DNA of 5,434 nt, from positions 1 to 5,434 of the forward strand of contig JAAZVD010000130.1 in NCBI GenBank assembly GCA_018623785.1. The letters run 5' to 3'. Numbering within the stretch: the stretch's first letter is position 1; every line of letters starts with the position of its first letter. The notes beneath the pieces were generated by a model, which saw only the letters and a list, made by a program, of their open reading frames with translations, did not search any database and was not told where the DNA came from. A program made the position numbers and the translations under genes. The stretch comes from Bacteroidota bacterium (lineage in GTDB: Bacteria; Bacteroidota; Rhodothermia; Rhodothermales; UBA10348). Below are positions 1 through 5,434 of this stretch, piece after piece.

Positions 1-558
1 AATGAGCGCTCGTGCCCTGAGTCCTAGCTCATCAAGCATGGGTACCCGGTCTGATGATGTGCCCTCCGGTGAACAGATGACCTCGGGTGCGCGCAGTGGC
101 TGGCCCTGCACCTGCGCGTCACGGAGTCGCTTCCAGCGGTCACGATCCCGGAGACCCCGAATGACGCCGTTTTGGGCATACTCAGTCCACTGAACGACCG
201 TTGATCTGGCCCATTGCGCAACGCGCTTATCCCTGTCCCAAGACCACATGGTCCCCGTCTCCTCATGACTGTGCAGGTATCCGATTCCAAACTCGGTGTG
301 TAGCTCATCCAATACCTCCACTGCATCTCCTCTCCGAACCAAGAGACACCCTCCCCTCTCCACGATTTCCGCTCGAAGGTACCGAAGCGAATCCAGCTCC
401 CACTCTAGGTGAATCGGATCAAAATCAGGCTGCTTCCACCGTTCTGGCTCGATGATGTAAACGAGCAGCACGGGCTGATTACTGCGGACAGCCGCAACAA
501 GCGGTGCATGATCCTGCATACGCAAATCGCGCTTCAGCCAAACAAGATGAGACGGCAT
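1..558 (-). CDS. DNA photolyase/cryptochrome-family protein, N-terminal part (cut by the window edge)
   Basis: The reverse strand from the ATG at 558-556 stays open for 186 codons to the left edge, so the C-terminal FAD-binding domain lies outside the window. The visible part matches the N-terminal alpha/beta (Rossmann-like) domain of the photolyase/cryptochrome superfamily: VWLKRDLRMQDH at residues 6-17, YIIEPE at 34-39, VRRGDAVEVL at 74-83, HSHEETG at 96-102, QWTEYAQNGVIRGL at 123-136 and RDRW at 139-142. Family members bind FAD and usually an antenna chromophore; they either repair UV-induced pyrimidine dimers with blue light or act as light sensors. Which applies here cannot be decided without the FAD domain. 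An in-frame TAA lies 17 codons upstream and no ATG lies between, so 558 is the natural start. No clear ribosome binding site precedes it. The gene is transcribed divergently from ahcY. The superfamily call is firm; the subclass is open. Confidence 0.9.
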   Translation of the reverse strand, partial: MPSHLVWLKRDLRMQDHAPLVAAVRSNQPVLLVYIIEPERWKQPDFDPIHLEWELDSLRYLRAEIVERGGCLLVRRGDAVEVLDELHTEFGIGYLHSHEETGTMWSWDRDKRVAQWARSTVVQWTEYAQNGVIRGLRDRDRWKRLRDAQVQGQPLRAPEVICSPEGTSSDRVPMLDELGLRARALI

Positions 559-742
559 CGGAGGGGGTGTTCGATTCTCGAGCTTCCGTATGCGCGGGGG
601 CCGACATCGTTACGCTTTGGTGGGTTTGGCTGCTTGAGCGCAGCGTATTCCTAACCGCCTCTTAACGAAACGCGGGAAACAAGACCAGACAAACGGGTAC
701 ACAAGCTCACATTAACGCACAAGCGCCATTCCAGTATCCGAT
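559..742. other. Divergent intergenic region, photolyase-like gene / ahcY
   Basis: These 184 bases should hold the promoters of both flanking genes. I could not find a convincing -35/-10 pair, nor a Bacteroidota-type TTTG/TAnnTTTG pair, on either strand. The only clear pairing is a small hairpin at 629-644 (GCTGC, loop TTGAGC, GCAGC), with no T-run beside it. I do not recognise an SAH or SAM riboswitch upstream of ahcY. No plausible small gene is present. Confidence 0.5.
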
Positions 743-2065
743 ATGCCTACCGAAATCATGGAAGTCGAAACACTGAAATACAAAGTCAAGGATATCTCCC
801 TTGCAGAGTGGGGACGCAAAGAAATCCGCCTCGCCGAAGCTGAAATGCCCGGACTCATGGCGCTGAGGGAACAGTACCAGGGACAGCAGCCGCTGCAGGG
901 AGCGCGAATTGCCGGTTGTCTGCACATGACCGTGCAAACGGCCGTGCTGATCGAAACGCTCGTGGCGCTGGGTGCTGAGGTTACATGGTCCTCATGCAAC
1001 ATCTTCTCCACCCAGGACGAAGCAGCGGCGGCCATAGCTGCGGCAGGCATACAGGTGTATGCATGGAAAGGCATGACGGAAGAAGAGTTCGACTGGTGTA
1101 TCGAGCAGACTCTTTTCTTCGGCGATGAGCGCAAGCCGCTCAACATGATCCTTGATGACGGTGGCGACCTTACCAACATGGTCCTGGATCGGTATCCGGA
1201 GCTGGCCCCCGGTATAAAGGGCCTCTCCGAAGAGACCACCACCGGTGTGCACCGACTCTACGAGCGGCAGAAGAAAGGAACGCTGCCCCTGCCTGCTATC
1301 AACGTCAATGATTCGGTAACGAAGTCGAAGTTCGACAATAAGTACGGCTGCAAAGAATCCCTGGTGGATGCCATCCGTCGCGCCACTGACATCATGATGG
1401 CCGGTAAGGTTGCTGTTGTGGCCGGCTACGGTGATGTTGGAAAAGGCTCAGCAGCATCTCTTCGTGGCGCCGGGGCGCGCGTAATCGTAACCGAAATAGA
1501 TCCAATCTGTGCACTCCAGGCCGCCATGGACGGATTTGCCGTCAAAAAAATGGACGCCGCCGTTCCCGAGGCTGACATCATCGTTACGGCTACTGGCAAC
1601 TTCAACGTCGTCAGTGAGCGTCATTTCCGCTCGATGAAGGACAAAGCCATTGTTTGCAACATCGGTCACTTCGACAACGAGATCGACATGGCATGGCTGG
1701 ATGAGAACTACGGCCACACGAAGGATACCATCAAGCCGCAGGTTGATCTCTTTACCATCGAGGGCAAAGAGGTCATCGTTCTTGCTGAAGGACGACTGGT
1801 AAATCTCGGATGCGCCACCGGTCACCCATCGTTCGTCATGTCGAACTCATTTACCAATCAGGTCCTGGCCCAGCTGGAATTGTGGCACAACGCTGACAGC
1901 TATGATAATCAGGTCTACACGCTGCCCAAGCACCTTGACGAGCAGGTGGCGCGTCTTCATCTGGCCAAGATCGGTGTCGAGCTCGACGAATTGTCGCCAG
2001 CGCAGGCTGACTATATCGGCGTAACGACAGATGGCCCCTACAAACCGGATTACTACCGGTACTAG
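743..2065 (+). CDS. ahcY: Adenosylhomocysteinase (S-adenosyl-L-homocysteine hydrolase)
   Basis: This cytosolic NAD-dependent enzyme splits S-adenosylhomocysteine, the inhibitory by-product of methyltransferases, reversibly into adenosine and homocysteine. The 440-residue protein is complete. Residues matching the human active site are all present: H61 (in CLHMT), D139 (DDGGDLTN), E164 (SEETTTG), K194 and D198 (VTKSKFDN). The NAD-binding Rossmann motif GYGDVGKG is at 228-235. [11 protein letters not shown] is at 305-315 and [11 protein letters not shown] at 360-370. The C-terminal KPDYYRY carries K434 and Y438, which in the family reach the NAD of a neighbouring subunit of the tetramer. The length is close to the 432-residue human form, and the roughly 40-residue insertion of mycobacterial-type enzymes is absent. 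An alternative ATG at 758 would remove five residues; family similarity begins only near residue 12, and neither start has a clear ribosome binding site. It is followed by its own terminator, so it is probably monocistronic. Confidence 0.98.
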   Translation: MPTEIMEVETLKYKVKDISLAEWGRKEIRLAEAEMPGLMALREQYQGQQPLQGARIAGCLHMTVQTAVLIETLVALGAEVTWSSCNIFSTQDEAAAAIAAAGIQVYAWKGMTEEEFDWCIEQTLFFGDERKPLNMILDDGGDLTNMVLDRYPELAPGIKGLSEETTTGVHRLYERQKKGTLPLPAINVNDSVTKSKFDNKYGCKESLVDAIRRATDIMMAGKVAVVAGYGDVGKGSAASLRGAGARVIVTEIDPICALQAAMDGFAVKKMDAAVPEADIIVTATGNFNVVSERHFRSMKDKAIVCNIGHFDNEIDMAWLDENYGHTKDTIKPQVDLFTIEGKEVIVLAEGRLVNLGCATGHPSFVMSNSFTNQVLAQLELWHNADSYDNQVYTLPKHLDEQVARLHLAKIGVELDELSPAQADYIGVTTDGPYKPDYYRY

Positions 2066-2088
2066 GCAGCCAGGCTGACTGCAATGTG

Positions 2089-2126
2089 AAGCCCCGTTTC
2101 CATCTCGAAAGGAAACGGGGCTTTTT
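2089..2126 (+). terminator. Intrinsic terminator of ahcY
   Basis: A 13-bp GC-rich stem (AAGCCCCGTTTCC at 2089-2101, GGAAACGGGGCTT at 2111-2123) closes a 9-base loop and runs directly into T-rich sequence (TTTTTATAT at 2122-2130). It lies 23 bases after the ahcY stop codon. This is a textbook rho-independent terminator for the plus strand. Confidence 0.95.
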
Positions 2127-2178
2127 ATATTCAGCCTACTCGGATCCAAAATCACCGCCTTCGGCCACTTATACTCCT

Positions 2179-2910
2179 ATGAGAAAACGCCTCTCTGCTC
2201 TCACAACTACGATGAGTTCCCGATCTCTCCTCTTGGTCGAGGCTGTCGTGATCATCGTGAGTATTCTACTCTCACTGTATCTGCAAGGCCTGTACGACAG
2301 TTCAAGGATGACTGAGCGCAAAGAAGATCTGCTACAAAGCCTGGCTACGGTTATTGAACAGGACATGGCTCAAATCGAGTACTTCTCGCAGATCCAGAAC
2401 AGGTCGCATCGCAGTGCAGAGTTATTGCTCGATAGCAATCTCGATGTCACATTGGATTCCGTGTACTGGCATTTGTCCAGCGTGGGTATGGGATTACGCA
2501 GCTTTTTCCCACAGCGTTCTCCATTTGAAGAGATAATCGATGCGCAGGTAACCCGACATATACGCTCTACCGAGCTCAGAACCGACCTTTTCAAACTGTT
2601 CAGCGAAGATCTGGAGCGCCATGAAGTACACACCAAGGAGTATGACCAACTCTTTCTAACCTTCAACCGATATCTGTCAGAGAACTATCTCCTAGTAGAT
2701 TGGTGGCGAGAAGGTTTAGGAACCCTTCCAGAAATTGACATAACGTCCTTTGACAGGTCAATGAGTCCTCGAAATGATCGTAAGCTGAGGGGAATGCTCA
2801 TAGAAGCTCTTTTTGCGACGTCCTCATATGCATCGGAGCTGGCTTATCTCAGAGCAAAATATTCCGAGCTGCAGAACCTTATAGCTATGGAGCTCAATCA
2901 GAACGTGTAG
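2179..2910 (+). CDS. Unnamed single-pass membrane protein, DUF6090-like architecture
   Basis: The protein has 243 residues and no known function. A short basic N-terminus (MRKRL) precedes one strongly hydrophobic helix at about residues 17-37. A charged, probably helical segment (TERKEDLLQSLATVIEQDM, 45-63) follows, then a mostly helical soluble domain to the end. The layout, an N-terminal membrane helix then an acidic/basic helix with a spaced LL..L..E..D pattern, resembles DUF6090-type proteins of Bacteroidota; this is a likeness by eye, not a search result. No enzyme motif or zinc-binding pattern is visible. The frame stays open back to a GTG at 2086, but that would translate through the ahcY terminator, so ATG 2179 is preferred; ATG 2212 (MSSRSLLL) is also possible. 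None of these starts has a good ribosome binding site. Codon use looks somewhat more AT-rich than in ahcY. The next gene starts 43 bases downstream on the same strand. Confidence 0.75.
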   Translation: MRKRLSALTTTMSSRSLLLVEAVVIIVSILLSLYLQGLYDSSRMTERKEDLLQSLATVIEQDMAQIEYFSQIQNRSHRSAELLLDSNLDVTLDSVYWHLSSVGMGLRSFFPQRSPFEEIIDAQVTRHIRSTELRTDLFKLFSEDLERHEVHTKEYDQLFLTFNRYLSENYLLVDWWREGLGTLPEIDITSFDRSMSPRNDRKLRGMLIEALFATSSYASELAYLRAKYSELQNLIAMELNQNV

Positions 2911-2953
2911 TTTCTCTTCTGTTAGCGAGCCCAGTCCTGATACCACCGATTGT

Positions 2954-3439
2954 ATGTCTACAGTCCCGAAAGTGTTAATGAGTAGAAAAAGCCATGTTTT
3001 TGAAGCAGTCGGTATTGGTACCGTCATTGTCTCTCTCCTCTTTGTAGCTGTCGAACTACATCAGAACACCAAAGCTGTTCATGGACAGACTAATCAGGCA
3101 ATCGCAGACAATGTCAACGCATTGTATTTGGCGATAGCAACGGACAATGAGTTGTCAGCTGCCTGGCACAAGTTGCTCAACAATGTGCCTTCAAGTCAGC
3201 TGTCCAACGAGGAGAAAATAATTTTAGAGATGGCACTCCTTTCTGGCTTTCGCAGGGTAGAAAATATTTGGTATCAGGTTGAGGAGGGGCTTATCGAAGA
3301 GCGGGCCCTGACTCGTATTGGATACCTACCCTATACAAAAGTGTTTGCCACAGAAACATGGAAGAAGTACCGCAACGGGTTTGACCCGATGTTCCTCCAG
3401 TATTTTGAATTACAGGTCTCATTAGCTAGCCGAGGCTAG
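2954..3439 (+). CDS. Unnamed single-pass membrane protein of the TM + QNT type
   Basis: The protein has 161 residues and an unknown role. One membrane helix lies at about residues 16-35, followed at once by ELHQNTKAV (34-42). A helical soluble part comes next, with NELSAAWHKLL (65-75), LSNEEKIIL (83-91), FRRVENIWYQVEEGLI (99-114) and an aromatic C-terminal section. This order (helix, QNT-A, a helix with D-EL---W, an EE helix, then F--EN-WYQ--GL) recurs, as I recall, in many unnamed small proteins of marine and environmental bacteria; I know of no assigned function. The ATG at 2954 is given; an in-frame ATG at 2978 (MSRKSHVF) would remove eight residues before the membrane helix and is equally plausible, since neither has a clear ribosome binding site. 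It follows the previous gene by 43 bases without a terminator, so the two probably share a transcript. Confidence 0.75.
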   Translation: MSTVPKVLMSRKSHVFEAVGIGTVIVSLLFVAVELHQNTKAVHGQTNQAIADNVNALYLAIATDNELSAAWHKLLNNVPSSQLSNEEKIILEMALLSGFRRVENIWYQVEEGLIEERALTRIGYLPYTKVFATETWKKYRNGFDPMFLQYFELQVSLASRG

Positions 3440-3660
3440 TCGGTGACATCCTTGCAGCGGGTTCGGCCATTTGTAATGCACCTGATGACTGCCTGCGAAT
3501 ACATTGTTTAGCCTCAGTGCGAGGAGGAAAGACGCAGGTTCTATCCCTGCTTGCTTGCGATTGAGAATGGGTCCTCGTTTCTTGCGGGAAATTCGAATTC
3601 GGTTGAACGCTACCTGCCAGAGGGAGCGCCGTTTTCCCCAACCCACGACGAGGCATGACC
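3440..3660. other. Structured non-coding gap before the transporter gene
   Basis: These 221 bases hold no credible gene. On the plus strand several pairings are visible: CCTGCG at 3492-3497 with CGCAGG at 3533-3538; CCTC at 3513-3516 with GAGG at 3521-3524; a 5-bp, 7-base-loop hairpin at 3534-3550; and CGAGGA at 3520-3525 with TCCTCG at 3572-3577, the latter followed by TTTCTT. Several of these are mutually exclusive, so the region could be a leader with alternative folds or a weak terminator for the upstream pair. It matches no riboswitch class I recognise. The promoter of the transporter gene is presumably here but I could not place it. Confidence 0.5.
3650..3653 (+). promoter_or_regulatory. 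Ribosome binding site that fixes the transporter start
   Basis: GAGG lies 7 bases before the ATG at 3661 but only 1 base before the in-frame ATG at 3655. Normal Shine-Dalgarno spacing therefore favours 3661. It is the only good ribosome binding site of the complete genes in the window. Confidence 0.65.
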
Positions 3661-4890
3661 ATGACAACTGAGCGGAGACTCTTTTACGGCAGCTGCTTTG
3701 CGCTGATTACCACCGCCCTCTCATTCAGTATCCGTGCCGGGATCCTGGGCGAGCTTGGTTCTGAGTATGATTTTACTGCGCAACAGCTCGGATGGATCAA
3801 CTCCATGTGGTTCCTGGGCTTTCCGATATCCATGGTTATCGGCGGCCTGATTTACCACTCGGTTGGTCCAAAGAAGATCATGCAGTTTGCTTTCTTCGCG
3901 CATGCTGTCGGGATAGTGATGACGATCTATTCAGGAAGCTACACCGGGCTGTTGATCTCAACATTACTCATTGGACTGGGCAACGGCTGTACCGAGGCCG
4001 CATGCAACCCGATGATTGCTGACACCTACGAAGGCGTAAAGATGTCGAAGATGATGAACCGCTTCCACATGTGGTTCCCTGGTGGCATCGTCATTGGTGC
4101 ACTCGTATCCAAGTTCATGACCGACGCCGGTTTCAACTGGGAAGCTCAAATCTGGGTCATCATGATTCCGACCCTGACTTATGCTTGGCTCTTCTGGGGG
4201 CAGAAGTTCCCCGAGGCACGTGTGGAAGCATCCAAGCAAGTGGGCTCGAATTTCCAGGCCATGCTTTCGCCCCTGTTCATTTTCATGATGGCTTGCATGG
4301 CATTGACAGCCATTTCAGAATTCGGCCCTCAGCAGTGGGTTGGACTGATCCTGGCCGAAAGCGGTGCCCATCCGATGCTGATTCTGGCGTTGGTCACCGG
4401 CCTGATGGCCGTGGCCCGGTTCTTTGGAGGCGAGGCCGTAGGCAAACTCTCCATCACGGGTGTCTTACTGGCATCCGCCGTGCTAGGAACTGTTGGCGTC
4501 TACATGTTCAGCACTGTTACCGGTAGCATGGCATACGTGGCCGCCATTGTATATGCCCTCGGCATTGCCTACTTCTGGCCGAATATGATCGGTTTCATTG
4601 CCCATTACATCCCAAAGAGTGGAGCGCTTGGGATGTCGATCGTCGGCGCTGTAGGCATGTTCTCCACGTCGATTTTCCAACCCATCATTGGGGACTGGAT
4701 CGATAGTGACCGCTCTGCTGCGGCGGCCTCGGGGCTGAGCGGCAGCGAGCTTGAGCTCGTAGCCGGGCAAGCAACCCTGGGTACGATGGTACTCTTCCCT
4801 GCCGTCCTTATCGTGCTTTTTGTAGTTCTGCACTTCTGGATGCGCAACCACGAATCCGAGGTAGACGGACAACCGGCTTCAGCTCACTGA
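3661..4890 (+). CDS. Major facilitator superfamily transporter, FucP-like sugar permease type
   Basis: This 409-residue inner-membrane protein has about 12 hydrophobic helices, the usual length for the major facilitator superfamily. Helices 1-6 span roughly residues 7-180; a hydrophilic central loop at 181-198 follows; helices 7-12 span roughly 200-394. Diagnostic stretches are GPKK (69-72, a degenerate MFS loop 2-3 motif), GNGCTEAACNP (107-117), FHMWFPGG (135-142), EFGPQQW (220-226) and YFWPNMIGF (304-312). The N-G-x-x-E-A-x-x-N-P and F-H-x-W-F-P-G-G signatures are, as far as I know, typical of the fucose/glucose permease-like (COG0738-type) branch, which imports sugars or related small polar molecules by proton symport. 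The substrate cannot be read from the sequence, and no sugar-processing gene lies beside it. The start at 3661 is chosen from the ribosome binding site; ATG 3655 would add two residues. Its C-terminal tail is short and hydrophilic. Confidence 0.92.
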   Translation: MTTERRLFYGSCFALITTALSFSIRAGILGELGSEYDFTAQQLGWINSMWFLGFPISMVIGGLIYHSVGPKKIMQFAFFAHAVGIVMTIYSGSYTGLLISTLLIGLGNGCTEAACNPMIADTYEGVKMSKMMNRFHMWFPGGIVIGALVSKFMTDAGFNWEAQIWVIMIPTLTYAWLFWGQKFPEARVEASKQVGSNFQAMLSPLFIFMMACMALTAISEFGPQQWVGLILAESGAHPMLILALVTGLMAVARFFGGEAVGKLSITGVLLASAVLGTVGVYMFSTVTGSMAYVAAIVYALGIAYFWPNMIGFIAHYIPKSGALGMSIVGAVGMFSTSIFQPIIGDWIDSDRSAAAASGLSGSELELVAGQATLGTMVLFPAVLIVLFVVLHFWMRNHESEVDGQPASAH

Positions 4891-5047
4891 TCAAGCTTCT
4901 ACCCAGCTTGTGAGGGGCTCGTAGAAAGGCCCACGCTCCGAGAAAAAACGAGAGCGCCCAGTGCTCCATACCAAACGAAAAGGCGATCAAGTGGCAAAAC
5001 TTGGTCACCTTCCCAGCCCTGCAGGAGCCATAATCAAGTCGGGACTC
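4891..5047. other. Convergent intergenic region after the transporter
   Basis: No gene is visible. Immediately after the stop codon a 6-bp hairpin (CAAGCT 4892-4897, AGCTTG 4905-4910, loop of 7) is flanked by CTCA (4883-4886) and TGAG (4911-4914), which could extend it across a bulge. Further on, GGGC 4915-4918 can pair with GCCC 4929-4932, and CGCTC 4934-4938 with GAGCG 4952-4956. None is followed by a T-run on the plus strand. On the minus strand the run of six T (complement of 4943-4948) is preceded only by weak pairing. No convincing intrinsic terminator for the transporter was found here. Confidence 0.45.
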
Positions 5048-5080
5048 TTACTGGGATTTTGCTTCGCACAATCCCAGTAA
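5048..5080. repeat. 33-base near-perfect inverted repeat
   Basis: Two arms of 15 bases, 5048-5062 and 5066-5080, are complementary except for one position and enclose only three bases (TTC). The outer ten pairs (TTACTGGGAT with ATCCCAGTAA) are perfect. No T-run follows on either strand, so it is not a standard intrinsic terminator. It lies 16 bases from the tRNA terminator stem, on the downstream side of the tRNA. Confidence 0.8.
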
Positions 5081-5096
5081 CCCTCCTCGAAACACG

Positions 5097-5124
5097 AAAG
5101 GGCAAGCCCGAGGGCTTGCCCTTT
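5097..5124 (-). terminator. Intrinsic terminator of the tRNA-Pro gene
   Basis: A perfect 12-bp stem (AAAGGGCAAGCC at 5097-5108, GGCTTGCCCTTT at 5113-5124) encloses a 4-base loop. Read on the minus strand it starts 13 bases after the tRNA discriminator base and ends in TTTCGTGTTTC. Read on the plus strand it ends in TTTCTTTGTTTC, so it may also stop transcripts arriving from the transporter gene, which has no clear terminator of its own. Confidence 0.85.
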
Positions 5125-5136
5125 CTTTGTTTCTCG

Positions 5137-5210
5137 TCGGGACGGCGGGATTTGAACCCACGACCCCTTGCACCCCATGCAAGTGCGCTACCGGGCTGCG
5201 CCACGTCCCG
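5137..5210 (-). tRNA. tRNA-Pro, anticodon GGG
   Basis: On the minus strand a complete cloverleaf can be drawn: a perfect 7-bp acceptor stem (CGGGACG/CGTCCCG), a GCGC D-stem with loop AGCCCGGTA, anticodon stem CTTGC/GCAAG with loop ATGGGGT, a 5-base variable region and T-arm GTGGG-TTCAAAT-CCCGC. The anticodon GGG (window positions 5176-5174) reads CCC and, by wobble, CCU proline codons. G follows the anticodon at position 37, as in bacterial tRNA-Pro. The sequence closely resembles, from memory, the Escherichia coli GGG-anticodon proline tRNA. The discriminator is A. The next bases are CGA, so the CCA tail is not encoded and must be added by the CCA-adding enzyme. Confidence 0.97.
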
Positions 5211-5347
5211 AAAACCCGGAGGCGATCGCTCACCAAGCGGGTAATACAGAAATATACAAAGAAGGGTACAGTTCGAGAGCACCCTACTGACGCGAGGTCA
5301 GCGAAAGTTGAGCGAAAACGCACGCCAACCCCTGCCGCCGCCCAAGG
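5211..5347. other. Leader/spacer between the right-edge gene and the tRNA
   Basis: No gene is visible. ACCCG at 5214-5218 can pair with CGGGT at 5238-5242, which would put a hairpin in the 5' leader of the pre-tRNA. CTGAC at 5287-5291 pairs with GTCAG at 5297-5301 but has no T-run on the minus strand. No clear terminator for the right-edge gene is seen, so read-through into the tRNA is possible. Confidence 0.4.
5251..5256 (-). promoter_or_regulatory. Possible -10 element of the tRNA-Pro promoter
   Basis: On the minus strand the sequence reads TATATT, and TATATTTC with the next bases. This is close to the general -10 TATAAT and one base off the Bacteroidota TAnnTTTG element. It lies 40 bases upstream of the mature tRNA 5' end. 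No good -35 or TTTG partner is seen at the expected distance, so the call is weak. Confidence 0.3.
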
Positions 5348-5434
5348 TCACAAGCGCTCCAACACCCGTTGAAGGAAAGAGCGAACCTCGTTCAGCTGCC
5401 GGATTCGGTCCGGTTCATTACCTGTGACAGCAGT
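5348..5434 (-). CDS. C-terminal end of an unidentified gene (cut by the window edge)
   Basis: On the minus strand the frame entering at 5434 stays open for 28 codons and ends at TGA (5350-5348). The deduced end, with NEPDRIRQLNEVRSFLQ followed by RVLERL, looks like a normal amphipathic C-terminal helix, and third codon positions mix G/C and A/T much as the other genes here do. The piece is too short to name a family, and 28 open codons could occur by chance. The other minus-strand frame with an ATG nearby stops after eight residues. The gene would lie upstream of tRNA-Pro on the same strand. Confidence 0.4.
   Translation of the reverse strand, partial: TAVTGNEPDRIRQLNEVRSFLQRVLERL

Noticed and set aside
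24..326. 100-codon minus-strand frame
   Set aside because: It overlaps the photolyase-like coding frame in another phase, and its residues show no family pattern.
201..654. Plus-strand open frames across the photolyase-like gene
   Set aside because: They are antisense to a frame with clear superfamily motifs and have low-complexity Pro/Ser/Arg-rich translations.
2086..2178. GTG-initiated 31-codon extension of the 2179 gene
   Set aside because: It would be translated straight through the ahcY terminator hairpin, lacks a ribosome binding site and adds residues unlike a signal or membrane segment.
3534..3550. A tRNA gene in the gap, suggested by the T-arm-like hairpin
   Set aside because: No matching acceptor stem, D-arm or anticodon arm can be drawn around it, and the loop has T where tRNAs need a purine.
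3422..3667. Two overlapping minus-strand frames of about 80 codons in the gap before the transporter
   Set aside because: They overlap the ends of both flanking genes, have no ribosome binding site and show no recognisable domain.
4941..4956. Minus-strand intrinsic terminator ending in six T
   Set aside because: The stem before the T-run is short and imperfect, and the tRNA already has a strong terminator upstream of this point.
5222..5229. GCGATCGC, the cyanobacterial HIP1 octamer
   Set aside because: I noticed only this one copy and the gene content does not look cyanobacterial, so it is most likely chance or part of the tRNA leader fold.
5034..5372. Open frames on both strands over the tRNA region
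   Set aside because: Translations such as GFEPTTPCTPC are the usual artefact of reading the T-arm and anticodon arm of a tRNA gene.

Overview
The window is bacterial chromosome of moderate GC (about 50-57% in the stretches I counted). The ahcY product has the compact form with the ...KPDYYRY C-terminus. Most genes lack a Shine-Dalgarno sequence, and one gene resembles DUF6090-type proteins. Together these lean towards Bacteroidota/Rhodothermota-Balneolota-like bacteria. This placement is an inference from gene style, not from a marker-gene tree.

Layout, left to right. (1) 1-558, minus strand: the N-terminal 186 residues of a DNA photolyase/cryptochrome-family flavoprotein, cut by the left edge. 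(2) 559-742: a divergent intergenic region. (3) 743-2065, plus: ahcY, S-adenosylhomocysteine hydrolase, complete, followed at 2089-2126 by a strong intrinsic terminator. (4) 2179-2910 and 2954-3439, plus: two unnamed proteins, each with one N-terminal membrane helix and a mainly helical soluble part, 43 bases apart and probably co-transcribed. (5) 3440-3660: a non-coding gap with several pairing elements, including a T-arm-like hairpin. (6) 3661-4890, plus: a 12-helix major facilitator transporter of the FucP-like sugar permease type, whose start is set by a GAGG motif. (7) 4891-5136: a convergent non-coding region with small hairpins, a long near-perfect inverted repeat (5048-5080) and the tRNA terminator. 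(8) 5137-5210, minus: tRNA-Pro with anticodon GGG and no encoded CCA. (9) 5348-5434, minus: the probable last 28 codons of a gene cut by the right edge.

The genes do not form one pathway. ahcY is a stand-alone housekeeping gene of the methyl cycle, closed by its own terminator. The photolyase is a light-dependent repair or sensing gene read away from it. The two membrane-anchored proteins form a small unit of unknown role, and the transporter stands alone. No CRISPR array, transposase, integrase, phage gene or toxin-antitoxin pair is visible. I do not see convincing evidence of a new multi-gene system. The best leads are the tandem membrane-anchored pair, the structured gap before the transporter, and the 33-base inverted repeat beside the tRNA terminator.
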